64,000 nucleotides of DNA from Geomonas diazotrophica. GTDB taxonomy: Bacteria > Desulfobacterota > Desulfuromonadia > Geobacterales > Geobacteraceae. Below are positions 29,021-39,148 of the stretch, in pieces (the stretch's first letter is position 1; every line of letters starts with the position of its first letter). The stretch covers positions 1-64,000 of the forward strand of contig NZ_JAHLMF010000011.1 in NCBI RefSeq assembly GCF_018919385.1, written 5' to 3'. The notes under the pieces are model-generated. The model searched no databases, had not been told where the DNA came from, and saw only the letters and a list, made by a program, of their open reading frames with translations. The position numbers were made by a program, and so were the translations under genes.

Positions 29021-32000
29021 CTAAAAATGCAGCACCCCCACGATCCTCCTCAAGAGCACCAGGAGGTCCCCCACGTCGATGACACCGTCCGGCCGGGGCA
29101 CCCCGTTCACCAGCGGGGCCAGGTCCCCGTGGGCCAGTGCCGCGGCGGTCGCCGGCTCCGCCCCCAGCGAGATCCTCAATAGCTGCAAGGCATCCCGGAT
29201 ATCGACGCTGCCGTTGCCGTCGAGGTCGCCGCCGATCAGCCCGATCCGCACCAGGTTCCTGTGCGCCACGCTGGTCGTCCCGTCGGCGGAGCTGGCCCGT
29301 ACCGTGATCCGGTTTTCCCCCAGGGCAAGCGGCAGCTGTTGCTGGAAGAGTCCGGCGGCCACCTCGGGGGCGAACACGGCCCCTCCCGCCTCTATCTGCA
29401 CCCTTCCCGCCGCCGCGCTCCCCGCCGTGCCGCGGATGGTGACCGACTCCGCCTCGGTCCTCAGGTCCTGCACCGGGTCGTTCACGGAGAGCGCCGGGGC
29501 TGCCGGGTTGAAGGTGACGCTCCGCTTGACCCTCGCGCTGCGTCCATCCAGTTCCGCGTTCAGCTCGATGGTGTTCACCCCTTCGGCGAGGAGGGCACTT
29601 CCCGTGAATCCCCCGCCGCCGACCTGGAGGAGCTGCAGGGCTGCGCCGTTCACCGCCATGCTCACGGTGCTCCCCGGGGGTGCGGTCCCCGTGACGGCGC
29701 AGCTCACGGCATCGGTGACGCTGTTGTCCGCGGGGACGCTCACCGCCAGGACCGGCGCCAGCGCGTCCAGCGTGACGCTGAAGGTGTGCGTGGTCGCGTT
29801 TCCGGCTCCGTCCCGGGCGGTCACCACGATGGAGTTTTCCCCGTCGGCCAACATGACGGCGGAACTGAAGAGCGCCGCGTCGGCGCTGCGTTCGCTGCCG
29901 GCCACCCTGAGGCTCGCGATGCCCGAGACGTCCGCGGCACTCCCCATGATGTTGAGAACCGGGTTGGCGGTGCTCGCCCCCGCGTTGAGGGTGGAGAGGG
30001 AGAGCTGCGGCGGGGTTCCCTCCTGGGCCACGGCGAGCGTCCTCGAAACCGGCAAGGCGGGGAGGTAATTGCCGCTTCCCTCCTGCAGCGCGCTGATGAC
30101 CGTGGTGCCGGCGCCGACGACGGTCACCGTGCTCCCCTCCACCGTAGCCACGGCGGGGTCGGAACTGCGGTAGCTGAGCGGGAGCCCGCTGCTCGCGCTC
30201 CCCTCAAGGTCGAAGGGTGGGTCCCCCACCACCTTCTGGGCCGGCGAGGTGAAGCTCACCTGCTGTCCGTTTCTGTGCACCACGAAAGGCTGCGATTTCT
30301 CCGGGGCCGTTTCCAGGTCGCCGCCCCCCCCCTGTGAAGCGGTGATTACCGCGCTCCCCGCGCCGGTGATGGTGATGACGTCGCCGTCCACGCGGGCCAC
30401 ATCCGGGTTGGAACTGCGGAAGCCGAGCGGGAGCCCGCTGCAGGCGGAGGCGACGATCTGGAAGGGGGGATCGCCGAAGGTCCGTTCCGGGATGGCGGGG
30501 AAGGTGATTTCCTGGCACGACCTGTACACGGTCAGCGTGCCGTTCACCGGCACCAGCTGGTAGTTCGCCGCCTGCAGCGTGCCGGCGCCGGCCACGATGG
30601 AGTAGCTCCCGGCCGGGCTCGACAGGCTGGCGAGGGTTGCTAGCGCAGGGGCGCCGGTCAGGACGGAGTTCCCCTCCCCGTTCACGAACCCGAGGTAGGC
30701 TGCGGTCAGTTCGGGGTTCGGGGTGAGGTAGGCGCGGGACTTGTCCTCGGCCACCACCCGCAGGGGGGCCTTGGCGACGGCCAGGGTCACCGGGACCTCG
30801 GGGGCCGGATCCCAGAAACCGTCCCCCCCCTGGGAGGCGGTGATCACGGTGCTCCCCGCGCCGGTGATGCGGATCTCCCCGCCGACCACGACGGCGGCGG
30901 CCGGGTTGGAGCTGACGTAGCTCACGGGGAGCCCGCTGCCGGCGCTCCCCCCGGCTGCGAAGGGGGGGGCACCGTAGACCTTCGGGGGAGGTTGCGCGAA
31001 GGTGATGCTCTGGGGGCGCCCGGCGACGGTGAAGCTGCCGTCGGCGAAGCTGTAGCGGTAGTTTGCGCTGGTGATGTTCCCCAGCTCGGCGTGGATGGGG
31101 TAGCTCCCCCTGGGGGTGGCGGCATCGACCGCCGTGGTGATGAGCGGAGCTCCCCCGAGGCTGGCCGCGCTGTCCCAGGGGGCGAGTCCGGAAAAGGTTG
31201 CTGTGAGCGGGGGATTGGCGAAGCCGGCGGTCTTTGCCTGGTCGTCGGCCTTCACCAGCAGCGGGGCCTGGGTGATGGTGAGGCTGGCGCCGTTGAAGAC
31301 GAGGTCGTAGCCGCTTCCCAGGGCGAGGGTCCCCCGGGTGATGGCGTGGCTCCCGACGTTTTCGCCGGAGACCCGGGAGAGTTCCCCGCTGATCCGGTCG
31401 GCGCCGTTTAGTGGAGGGGCGAAGCTGTAGGTGAGCGGTGGGTCGGCCGCGCCGTAGATCTTTTCCTTTGCGTGGGCCGTGACGGTGACGGTGACCTTCC
31501 GGGGCCTGAGACGGTAAAGCCGCACCGACTCCACCAGGTCCCCGGCACTCCCCGCTTCCCCCGCCACCACCCCCCTGGCGCGCAGGTAGCGGTTTACGTC
31601 CGTGCCCAGCGAGGGAAGGTCGAGGCGGTCGAGCTGCCATCCCCCGGGAATGCGGTGCGCCTGCCCCAGCGGTATCCAGACCGGGGCGGCCGCGTCGGGG
31701 TTCTCGCTGTAGTCGAAGCTCACCCGCCAGAGCTCGGGTGCGCTCCCGGACCTGAGCCAGGTAACCGTGTCCCCGGCGGGGGAGACCGAGAGTTCCTCGG
31801 AGCTCCAGCCGTTGGCAAAGCGGGCCAGCTTGTTCCTTCCCCCCACCCCGACGAAATCGCCGGCCACCAGCATCTTGCCGTCGGGCTGCAGGGTCACGCT
31901 GTTCACGAGCCCCCCCGGCCCCCACCCCGGGACCGGTATGGCCAGGTCGAGGGAGGGGTCCAGGCGCCCCTCGGCGGTGACCCGAGCCAGGCAGGAGCGG

Positions 32001-34237
32001 TCGAGCACGGTCCCGAAGCCGTCGTAGAGCCGGTCGAAGATGCCGTAGACCAGCATGCCGCCGTCGGCCTGGAGGGTTACGTTGGTGATGAGGGAGGGGT
32101 AGACCGGGTTGCTGGAGCGGGACTCGAACACGAACCCCTCGTCGACCGCCCCGTCGCTGCCCAGGCGCACCAGGTTCCTCCAGAGCGGCACCGGCAGGCC
32201 GGTGACGGGGTCGGTGACGCTGCCGGGGTATTTCAGGTTCCCCGCAACCAGGATCCCCCCGTCGGGCAGTTCCAAAAGGGTGTCCACCTCCCCCGGGAAC
32301 TGCACCGGTGTGCCGCCGTTCCAGGCGGGGTCGAGGGAGCCGTCGGGCAGCAGCCGCAGCACCTTGCCGGTGTCGGTGCCGACCAGGAGCAGGTTGCCGC
32401 GCTGGATGGCCAGGAAGGTCACCACCCCGTCCAGCTCGGCGGGGGGAACGAAGCTCTCGTCGCGCTCCCCCGAACCCTTGAACCGGGACAGGTAGCGCCA
32501 GGTCGAGACGGCATCGGAGTACCCCCCGACGTAGAACATGCCGTCCTCGGCGAGGGTGCCGTCGGCCGGCTGGACCAGCGCCGATATCCACCCCCACCCC
32601 GCGTTGAGGCGGGAATCGACCGCCGTGTTGAACGAGGCCGGCCCCGGCACCCCCGCCCGGTCCACCTGTACCAGCTCGCGCTGGGGGACGCCATTGACCG
32701 TCAGGAACTCGCCCGCAAGGAGCATCCCCCTGTCGGGGAGCTGCGCGATGCTGAAGACGCGCTGCTCTAACTCCAGCGGCCCGAAAGAGTGGTCGAGGGA
32801 CCAATCCTGCTTAAGCCTTGCGTTGTAGGGAGCCGCATTCCCCATGAGCGTCGTGAACGTACCGGCAAGGTAGGTGCTGCCGTCGGTCCCAAGCGACGCC
32901 CTGACCACCATCTCCCACGGGTCGTCCACCAACTGGGGGAGGTCGTCGTCCAGCGCCCCCTGCTCGGGATAGAAACGCGCCAGCGAGGTGCGCGGGGCCG
33001 CGCCGATGTTGGCGAAGTCGCCGCCGGCCAGGATCTTGCCGTCCCCCTGCCTGGCCAGCGCCCGGATCGCCCCGTCCGCCGGGGGGAAGGTCACCGCGGA
33101 GAGCGAGCCGTCCAGGTTCAGGCGGGCCAGGTTCCTGCGTTGGGCCAGGGGAGGTCCCACGGCGAACTCCCCCGCCACCAGGATCTTCCCGTCGGGCTGC
33201 GGCAGCAGCGAGGAGACCCGGGCGCCGGCTGCCTGGATAAAGCCGGCATCGAAGCCGTCGTCCCGGGTGCCGTCCTCCTTGAGCCGCGCCAGGTAGTCGC
33301 GGGCGAGGAGCCCTCCCGAGAAATCGCCCCCCACGAGGATATAGCGGTCCTCCTGCACGGCCAGGGCGCGCACCCCCCCTCCCGGCGCGGGAGGCCTGAA
33401 GCCGGCGTCGTACTCCCCGGAGGCGGAGAACCTGGCGATGTTGGCCGACCAAGGGGTGGCGAACTCCCCGCCGACCAGCACCGACCCGTCCTGCAGCGCC
33501 AGGGCGTGTACCGCCACGTTCCCCGCGTCGTTTCCGAGCCCGCCGAGATAGCTCCAGCTGAGCTCCCCGCTGGCCGCCCCCGCCACCGACACCCCGGCGA
33601 GGTTGCGGGTCGCTACACCGGCCTTGATCTCGGCGAAGGTCCCCCCCACCAGGATGCCGCTCCCTCCCGGCAGCAGGAGCATGGCGTTGACGCTCACCGG
33701 TGCCGGGGTGGTGACCGGGTCGAAGCCCGGGTCGAGGGAACCGTCGCCCCCCGACAGCCTCGCCACCCCCTTGCGGGAGGTGGCGCCGGCCGTGGTGAAG
33801 CCGCCGCCGATCAGCACGAGGTCCGGGTTGGCTGAGCTGACCGGGTCGGGCTGGAGCGCCAGGGCATGCACCGGGCCGTCCAGAAGGGGAGGAACGAAGG
33901 AGGTGTCCAGGGTGCCGTCGGGGTTGATCCTCGCGATATTCCTGCGGGTCTGGGCGGCGCCGGCGAGGGTGAAGTCGCCGCCGATCACGATCTTCCCGTC
34001 CTGGCGCTGCTGCGCGATGGCGTGCACGGAGCCGCTGATGGCGACGCTGCCGCCGTTGTAGATGCCGAAACCGTCCAGGCCGGGCGAGATGGCAAGGGAG
34101 GGGGACGCCGTCAACGCCAGCAACAGCGATAACAGCACGATCGCAACGAGCGACCTCCTCGTCTCGCGGCCGGGCCCACGGGGCATCTCCCGCGCGTCCG
34201 GCACCGGGGTTCTTCTTGCCGCAGCCACCTCTCGCAT
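29021..34237 (-). CDS. Giant exported protein: delta-60 repeats, MBG and Ig-like domains, dockerin
   Basis: A 1738-residue secreted protein. N-terminal hydrophobic export signal (about 29-49), then about 740 residues of delta-60/DUF5122 repeats (LQPDGKILVAGEF, ...DGSLDPSFD type), which build beta-propellers; a linker; MBG-type domains from about 915 (KIYGAADPPLTYSF, YRYSFADGSFTV); bacterial Ig-like repeats (SGLPLSYRSSDPAVA, VITASQGGG); and a C-terminal dockerin type I pair (DLDGNGSVDIRDALQLL near 1668, PDGVIDVGDLLVLL) with Ca-binding loops. It starts 2 bp after the PilY1 stop, so the two are cotranscribed. Likely a surface or matrix protein; function unknown. The dockerin suggests attachment to a cohesin partner not present in the window. 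Confidence 0.85.
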   Translation of the reverse strand: MREVAAARRTPVPDAREMPRGPGRETRRSLVAIVLLSLLLALTASPSLAISPGLDGFGIYNGGSVAISGSVHAIAQQRQDGKIVIGGDFTLAGAAQTRRNIARINPDGTLDTSFVPPLLDGPVHALALQPDPVSSANPDLVLIGGGFTTAGATSRKGVARLSGGDGSLDPGFDPVTTPAPVSVNAMLLLPGGSGILVGGTFAEIKAGVATRNLAGVSVAGAASGELSWSYLGGLGNDAGNVAVHALALQDGSVLVGGEFATPWSANIARFSASGEYDAGFRPPAPGGGVRALAVQEDRYILVGGDFSGGLLARDYLARLKEDGTRDDGFDAGFIQAAGARVSSLLPQPDGKILVAGEFAVGPPLAQRRNLARLNLDGSLSAVTFPPADGAIRALARQGDGKILAGGDFANIGAAPRTSLARFYPEQGALDDDLPQLVDDPWEMVVRASLGTDGSTYLAGTFTTLMGNAAPYNARLKQDWSLDHSFGPLELEQRVFSIAQLPDRGMLLAGEFLTVNGVPQRELVQVDRAGVPGPASFNTAVDSRLNAGWGWISALVQPADGTLAEDGMFYVGGYSDAVSTWRYLSRFKGSGERDESFVPPAELDGVVTFLAIQRGNLLLVGTDTGKVLRLLPDGSLDPAWNGGTPVQFPGEVDTLLELPDGGILVAGNLKYPGSVTDPVTGLPVPLWRNLVRLGSDGAVDEGFVFESRSSNPVYPSLITNVTLQADGGMLVYGIFDRLYDGFGTVLDRSCLARVTAEGRLDPSLDLAIPVPGWGPGGLVNSVTLQPDGKMLVAGDFVGVGGRNKLARFANGWSSEELSVSPAGDTVTWLRSGSAPELWRVSFDYSENPDAAAPVWIPLGQAHRIPGGWQLDRLDLPSLGTDVNRYLRARGVVAGEAGSAGDLVESVRLYRLRPRKVTVTVTAHAKEKIYGAADPPLTYSFAPPLNGADRISGELSRVSGENVGSHAITRGTLALGSGYDLVFNGASLTITQAPLLVKADDQAKTAGFANPPLTATFSGLAPWDSAASLGGAPLITTAVDAATPRGSYPIHAELGNITSANYRYSFADGSFTVAGRPQSITFAQPPPKVYGAPPFAAGGSAGSGLPVSYVSSNPAAAVVVGGEIRITGAGSTVITASQGGDGFWDPAPEVPVTLAVAKAPLRVVAEDKSRAYLTPNPELTAAYLGFVNGEGNSVLTGAPALATLASLSSPAGSYSIVAGAGTLQAANYQLVPVNGTLTVYRSCQEITFPAIPERTFGDPPFQIVASACSGLPLGFRSSNPDVARVDGDVITITGAGSAVITASQGGGGDLETAPEKSQPFVVHRNGQQVSFTSPAQKVVGDPPFDLEGSASSGLPLSYRSSDPAVATVEGSTVTVVGAGTTVISALQEGSGNYLPALPVSRTLAVAQEGTPPQLSLSTLNAGASTANPVLNIMGSAADVSGIASLRVAGSERSADAALFSSAVMLADGENSIVVTARDGAGNATTHTFSVTLDALAPVLAVSVPADNSVTDAVSCAVTGTAPPGSTVSMAVNGAALQLLQVGGGGFTGSALLAEGVNTIELNAELDGRSARVKRSVTFNPAAPALSVNDPVQDLRTEAESVTIRGTAGSAAAGRVQIEAGGAVFAPEVAAGLFQQQLPLALGENRITVRASSADGTTSVAHRNLVRIGLIGGDLDGNGSVDIRDALQLLRISLGAEPATAAALAHGDLAPLVNGVPRPDGVIDVGDLLVLLRRIVGVLHF

Positions 34238-34239
34238 AG

Positions 34240-37200
34240 CTAGCGCTCCTGGATGTGGATGATCTTTTTCAGAGGCTTCAGGCCGCTGTTGGTGACCAGC
34301 CGCGGCTTGAGCGCCTTACCCGGCAGCGGGGCGCTGCGCCGCTTGCCCCGGTCGCCGAGGCTCCCCACGTCGATCTCGGCGCTGCTGCCGTTGGCGAGCG
34401 GGACCAGGGCCTGGGCCGAGACTAAGGGGATGCCGGCGCCCGAGCTGTAGTGCACCCCCCACAGGTAGGAGACCCCCTCCAGGCAGGGGTCCAGGGGGGG
34501 CTTGAAGGTCGGGAAGAAGACGGCGCCGCCGGTGACCGAGGCGGGGCTGTCCACGACGCGCTCGCTCCCGAGGGCGCCGGAGGCGGGGTCGAGGAGGATG
34601 CGCCACCCCTGGTAGCCGCTCCCCTGGTTCCGGGGGAGAACGGCGGTGGCTACGTCGCTGACGTCGTTGAGGTCGGACGGCTTGAGGGTGGGGGTGCTGC
34701 AGTCCCCCCGCAGGGTGTTGTCGCCGGCGTAGCAGGGCTCGCTCACGCCGTAGAGCGCGCGCTGCGGGGAGAGGTCGTCCTGGGTGTTGAAGTACCTCCC
34801 CCCCCCGAAGTAGAGCCAGAGCCTCTTGTACTGGCGGTCCTGGAGCTTGGCCACCGCGCCGGTCACCGGCCCCACGTCGTCGATCACCCGGCTTGTCTTC
34901 CAGTTGCCCGGGTCCGGGTCATGCCCGGTGAAAAGGCGCAGCACCCCTCCGGTCCACCCCCCTCCCGCGGCGAGCCGGGTGTAGCCGAGGTAGAGGGCAT
35001 CGTCCTCGTACTGCCCGACCTTTGCGGGGGAGCTGTCCCACTTGTCGGCATCGATCCCCGCACCCGCCATGCTGCCGCCGAAGGCGTTGGCTATGCCGGT
35101 GTCGATGACCCAGTAGTTGCGCCCCAGGGTGAGCGGCGGTACGGCGTTCAGGTCGATCACGAAGAGCTTCAGGTTCTGGTCCGAGGTGCCGGTGAAGCTC
35201 CGGCTCTCCCTCTCGACCGCACCGGTTGGGCCCGAGGCGAAGACGGCGAACCAGCGCCCGTTCTTGTCGGTGTCGTGGACCAGGTCGGTTCCTTTCAGGG
35301 TGCGCGCCTTGATGCGCAGGACCGCCGCGCCGGAGGTTGCGAAACCGAGCTCCGGGTGGGAAAACTCCCAGAGGAGCCGCGGCGTGCCGCTGCCGTCCCC
35401 CCCCTGCCCGGTCACGTCCAGGGCGAAATAGCTGGAGAGCCCCCCAACGCCCACCGCCGGGGCCTTGACGCAGGTGGCGGAGCTCCCCTGGTCGCTGCAG
35501 GAGGCCCCTGCCGGCCTGCTCGCCCCTCCCAGCCCCATCCCCCCGATCAGGACGGTGCGCCAGCTCCCCGCGCCCTCCCTGAGGCAGTTCCAGTAGTCGT
35601 CGCGGCTGCAGCGCTCGGGATCGCCGATGCAGGCGTCGACGAGCGCCGTGGGGCCGTCCACGAAGTACAGATGCGGGTAGAGCGGCTCCTTCAGGTACCG
35701 GAGGTAGGGGAGCGCGTTTTGGGGAACGAAGGCCCACTCCTCCTCCCCCACCCCGCTGCCGAGCAGTACCGCCTTGCGATCTGCCGGCCAGGTCTCGGAC
35801 TTGCCGGGACGTACCTTGAGCATCCCCAGCCGGAAGGCGTGCAGCATGCCGTCGTTGGCGCCGACGTAGACCGTGCCCCGGTTGGCGTAGGTCCCCCCGG
35901 GGTCGATGAACTGCAGATAGGAGCCGTCCCCGTAGCCGCGCGGGGGGGGAAGGTGGTAGCTCCCGAGGGGGACCGAGGTCTGCAGCACCGGCGCGGAGGA
36001 GACGATGTCCCCGAGCTTCCAGACCTTCTTGTCGCTGCCGCCGTAGGCCGCCACGCCGCGGTCCCTCGTGGGCGCCCCGCTCCTCCCTTCACTGTCGTCG
36101 ATCCCCCGCACGAAGGCGACGATCTGCTCCGCCTCGGCCTGGTCCCGGGCCAGCAGCAACTGCCGGTTTCCCGCCACCGAGCCGTCCAGGAAGGGAACCA
36201 GGGAGGCACCGTCGGTCTGCGTGTAGATGGTCCGGTCCGACGCCCCCTTCTCCCGGAGCTGCCGCCCGGCGCGCCAAAGGCTCTGCACCGCCTCGGGCGC
36301 CACCTCCAGCGGGTAGCCGGCCGGCTGCCCCGGGTCGACGACCCCGTCGCCGTCGGCGTCCAGGTAGAGCCTGGCCCGGGCCTCGCCCAGCGCCGGGTCC
36401 GAGACGAACCGGACCACCCGGTCCCGCTTCAGGTCGAGCGTCTTGTCGCCGTCGGTGTCCTCCCTGATGCCGCTCGCGGCGCCGCTGCTCCCCACGAAGG
36501 GGTCGATGTAGTACCAAAGAGCCTGCAGCTCCCCGATCCAGGCGGCCGAGCTCTGCCCCCCGTCGAAGCTCTTGTTCGGGTAGAACTGGGGCTGCAGGAA
36601 CAGGGCGCCGTTTCCCTCCCCGGTTGCCAGTATCGAGCTGCTGGTCCCGGCGTTTGGGCCGCCGATCACCTGCTGGAACACCCCTTTCAGCGCGTTTTGC
36701 AAGCCGGCGGGATCCTGCACCGTCTTGATGCTCCCCCCTCCCTTGGCGGCGGTGAGCTGCATCATCTTCTCGGGGACCCCTTCGTCGCCGGTCGCGCAGC
36801 TGCCGTCCGCGTTGTACCCGGTCCCGGTCCCGGGGTCGCCGCAGGGGGGCCCGGTGTAGACCACGTGCGTGGTGATGTACTGCCTCTGCAGCTCGATGGG
36901 CTGAGCCGGGTCGATGATGTTGCGGTGCCGTGCGATCCAGGCGAGGTCGTCCAGGTTGTAGCTCCCCGCGTTTTCCGGGGCGGCCGTCGCCGCCGTGCCG
37001 GAGCCGGTGACCTGGCTCGCGGGCATGGGATCGCCCCCGCCCCCCCACCTCGCCACCGCCGCCTCCACGAAGCCGTTCGTGGCGGCAGCGCGGTCCGCCG
37101 TGGACATGCCGTCGCTCAGGATGAGGACGTTGTTCCTCTGGCAGCCGTACTTCGACGGCGGGTACGCCGTGTCGTAGTCCTCCGGCTGGAACCTGAAGGA

Positions 37201-38862
37201 GGGGTTGCCGGCGAAATAGCCGATGGCCTCGTAGAAGGTCTCGGCCAGCGGCGTCCAGGAGGTCCCCCTGACGGCGTCGATGGCCGCCACCAGCCCGCTG
37301 GAGTGATCCCCCAGCGGCGACAGGTTGAGGTAGGAGATGACCCTCCCCCCGTCTTTGCGGGGATCCGGGCGGCAGACGCCGGAGTTCGGGATAGCGCCGT
37401 CGCAGTCCACGTTGAAGTTGCATTCGCTGTGTGGCACGGGGTCGTTGGCGTTACTGCAGTGGCTCAAGCAGCCGATGGCGCCGCCGCACTCGGAACCGGC
37501 CCCGTCGTCGTTGAATACCATGGCGCCGAAATTGATGTCGGAGGCGAACTGCTGCACGAGCCCTGCGGGCGCCGCATCCGGGGCGAGGCGAACCTGGGCG
37601 GTCAGCGCCACGGCGCCGAGGCTCGTGATACCCGCGTCGAGGATGAAGGAGGGGAGGCTCGCCCTGCTCCCGGCCTGGTTCGCGTTGGCCGACGGGTCGG
37701 CCAGCCACGGGTCGGTGAGGTCGCTGCAGAAGTCCTCGATCACGTAGGGCGCGCACTGCGGGAGCCAGCCGCCGGTACCCATCTTGTAGCACTGCCCCAG
37801 GTACCCGAAGCTGAAAGTGATCCCCTCGTGGTTCCGCAGGTCGTGGAAGATCCCCCTGGCGCAGACGTCGTCGCCGGTGTTCTTGACGATCTTCATGAGG
37901 TTGGATCCGTACACCTTCAGGTAGCGGGTCGCGCAGTCCGCCTGCAGCAGGGTCACTTCGCCGGGAAGGATCGGGGCCCCCGCCCGATGGGAGTAACAAA
38001 GGCTCAGGGCCTGGGTGAAGATCTTGCCCGGCGTCGGCACGTTGTTGGCGTCGTACAGCGGCCCCAGGCACCTGCCGGCGGAATCGGCGAGGTCGGTCGC
38101 GCCGGCGCCCTCCTGCCATTTCCGCACCGCCGCGAGGCAGTCGTCCTTGTTGTACCTGGCCGGGTAGATGTCGATCCGGGTCGGGCCGCCGTGGCTGGAC
38201 TGGGAAACGTACCCCGACTCGGAGGGGATCGGTCCGCGCACCCCGAAGGTCACCGGAAGCGGCACGCCGTTGCCGTCGTTGACTATCTTCACGTACCGTT
38301 TCCCCTGGCAGCCGCGCGACTCCGCCTGAAGCCTGCCGGTGGCCGGGTCGTACTTCCCCCCGGTGAGGGCCAGCTTTTCCAGGTCCAGCTTGCTCATGGC
38401 GAGCCAGTTCAGGAACTTACCGGTGGCGAGGAAGCGGTCCGCCTTCTTCTTGGCATCCACGTTGACGCAGAAAAAGGTGGTGCCGGCCAGGTTGCAGCTG
38501 CTCCCGTCGATGCCGGTGCCGGTGGCGACGGCGAAGCTGTCGCTGGCGACGACGTAGCGGTAGAGCTTGTCCTGCTGGAAATAGCCGGGGTAGTTGTGGG
38601 CAGGATCGAAGCTGTCATCCAGGCAGAAGGTGCCGGGGTCGGTGTAGGCGAGATCGTACATGCTGGCGGAGTTGTCGATCAAAAGGAGCAGGTTCGGCTT
38701 GATGCCCAGGCCGGGCAAGGGGGGGACGCTGCAATAGGCCGGCATCGAGACCGCGGCATCCTCTCCCCGCGCCTGCAGCGGCAGCCAAAGCAGCACCTGC
38801 ACCACAAAGCATACGACAGCCGGGGCGATCACCCGGGCGACCAGTACCCTACCCTTTCCCAT
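34240..38862 (-). CDS. pilY1: PilY1-type type IV pilus tip/biogenesis protein
   Basis: A ~1540-residue exported protein. After the signal peptide is a von Willebrand A domain with a MIDAS-like DNSAS (NLLLLIDNSASMYDLAY), and the C-terminal half holds the PilY1 beta-propeller (VYVGANDGMLHAFRLG, DIVSSAPVLQ, LLWEFSHPELGFATSG). An EF-hand-like loop (DADGDGVVDPG) matches the calcium site known in PilY1. PilY1 sits at the pilus tip, promotes extension and acts in adhesion/surface sensing. The ATG at 38862 has GAGAGGTGG upstream; another in-frame ATG is at 38880. It is not accompanied by minor pilin genes here, which is unusual, and is followed by the giant dockerin protein. Confidence 0.9.
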   Translation of the reverse strand: MGKGRVLVARVIAPAVVCFVVQVLLWLPLQARGEDAAVSMPAYCSVPPLPGLGIKPNLLLLIDNSASMYDLAYTDPGTFCLDDSFDPAHNYPGYFQQDKLYRYVVASDSFAVATGTGIDGSSCNLAGTTFFCVNVDAKKKADRFLATGKFLNWLAMSKLDLEKLALTGGKYDPATGRLQAESRGCQGKRYVKIVNDGNGVPLPVTFGVRGPIPSESGYVSQSSHGGPTRIDIYPARYNKDDCLAAVRKWQEGAGATDLADSAGRCLGPLYDANNVPTPGKIFTQALSLCYSHRAGAPILPGEVTLLQADCATRYLKVYGSNLMKIVKNTGDDVCARGIFHDLRNHEGITFSFGYLGQCYKMGTGGWLPQCAPYVIEDFCSDLTDPWLADPSANANQAGSRASLPSFILDAGITSLGAVALTAQVRLAPDAAPAGLVQQFASDINFGAMVFNDDGAGSECGGAIGCLSHCSNANDPVPHSECNFNVDCDGAIPNSGVCRPDPRKDGGRVISYLNLSPLGDHSSGLVAAIDAVRGTSWTPLAETFYEAIGYFAGNPSFRFQPEDYDTAYPPSKYGCQRNNVLILSDGMSTADRAAATNGFVEAAVARWGGGGDPMPASQVTGSGTAATAAPENAGSYNLDDLAWIARHRNIIDPAQPIELQRQYITTHVVYTGPPCGDPGTGTGYNADGSCATGDEGVPEKMMQLTAAKGGGSIKTVQDPAGLQNALKGVFQQVIGGPNAGTSSSILATGEGNGALFLQPQFYPNKSFDGGQSSAAWIGELQALWYYIDPFVGSSGAASGIREDTDGDKTLDLKRDRVVRFVSDPALGEARARLYLDADGDGVVDPGQPAGYPLEVAPEAVQSLWRAGRQLREKGASDRTIYTQTDGASLVPFLDGSVAGNRQLLLARDQAEAEQIVAFVRGIDDSEGRSGAPTRDRGVAAYGGSDKKVWKLGDIVSSAPVLQTSVPLGSYHLPPPRGYGDGSYLQFIDPGGTYANRGTVYVGANDGMLHAFRLGMLKVRPGKSETWPADRKAVLLGSGVGEEEWAFVPQNALPYLRYLKEPLYPHLYFVDGPTALVDACIGDPERCSRDDYWNCLREGAGSWRTVLIGGMGLGGASRPAGASCSDQGSSATCVKAPAVGVGGLSSYFALDVTGQGGDGSGTPRLLWEFSHPELGFATSGAAVLRIKARTLKGTDLVHDTDKNGRWFAVFASGPTGAVERESRSFTGTSDQNLKLFVIDLNAVPPLTLGRNYWVIDTGIANAFGGSMAGAGIDADKWDSSPAKVGQYEDDALYLGYTRLAAGGGWTGGVLRLFTGHDPDPGNWKTSRVIDDVGPVTGAVAKLQDRQYKRLWLYFGGGRYFNTQDDLSPQRALYGVSEPCYAGDNTLRGDCSTPTLKPSDLNDVSDVATAVLPRNQGSGYQGWRILLDPASGALGSERVVDSPASVTGGAVFFPTFKPPLDPCLEGVSYLWGVHYSSGAGIPLVSAQALVPLANGSSAEIDVGSLGDRGKRRSAPLPGKALKPRLVTNSGLKPLKKIIHIQER

Positions 38863-39018
38863 CTCGGCCACCTCTCCCATTAAAGGCTCGCGTCGGGATG
38901 CCGGACGCGCCTCTATTATTAGAAAATTTCAATCAGAGAAGTATAGCGTCGAGAGTGCGAAAAAAAAGTCCCCACACCTTTTAAGGAGTTCCGGCCGGGG
39001 AACCGGCCAAACCTCTAA

Positions 39019-39046
39019 TTGACATAGTTTTTTATAGCGTTAATCT
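39019..39046 (+). promoter_or_regulatory. Candidate sigma-70 promoter of the hydrogenase operon
   Basis: TTGACA (39019-39024), 16-nt spacer, then TAATCT (39041-39046), about 100 bp before the small-subunit start. The -35 is perfect and the -10 is partial. A local A/T-rich zone supports it. Confidence 0.4.
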
Positions 39047-39148
39047 TTTCCTCGTGTTCATTGGAACATTCGACGGCACTCCCATCGGCCCTGGCGGTTC
39101 TCGCACCTGCCTTCCCCAGCGGGAAGGAAGCGGAGTTGGAGAACGGAT

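Noticed and set aside
34450-38883. A long open frame antisense to pilY1
   Set aside because: Low-complexity shadow; the sense frame has VWA and PilY1 motifs.
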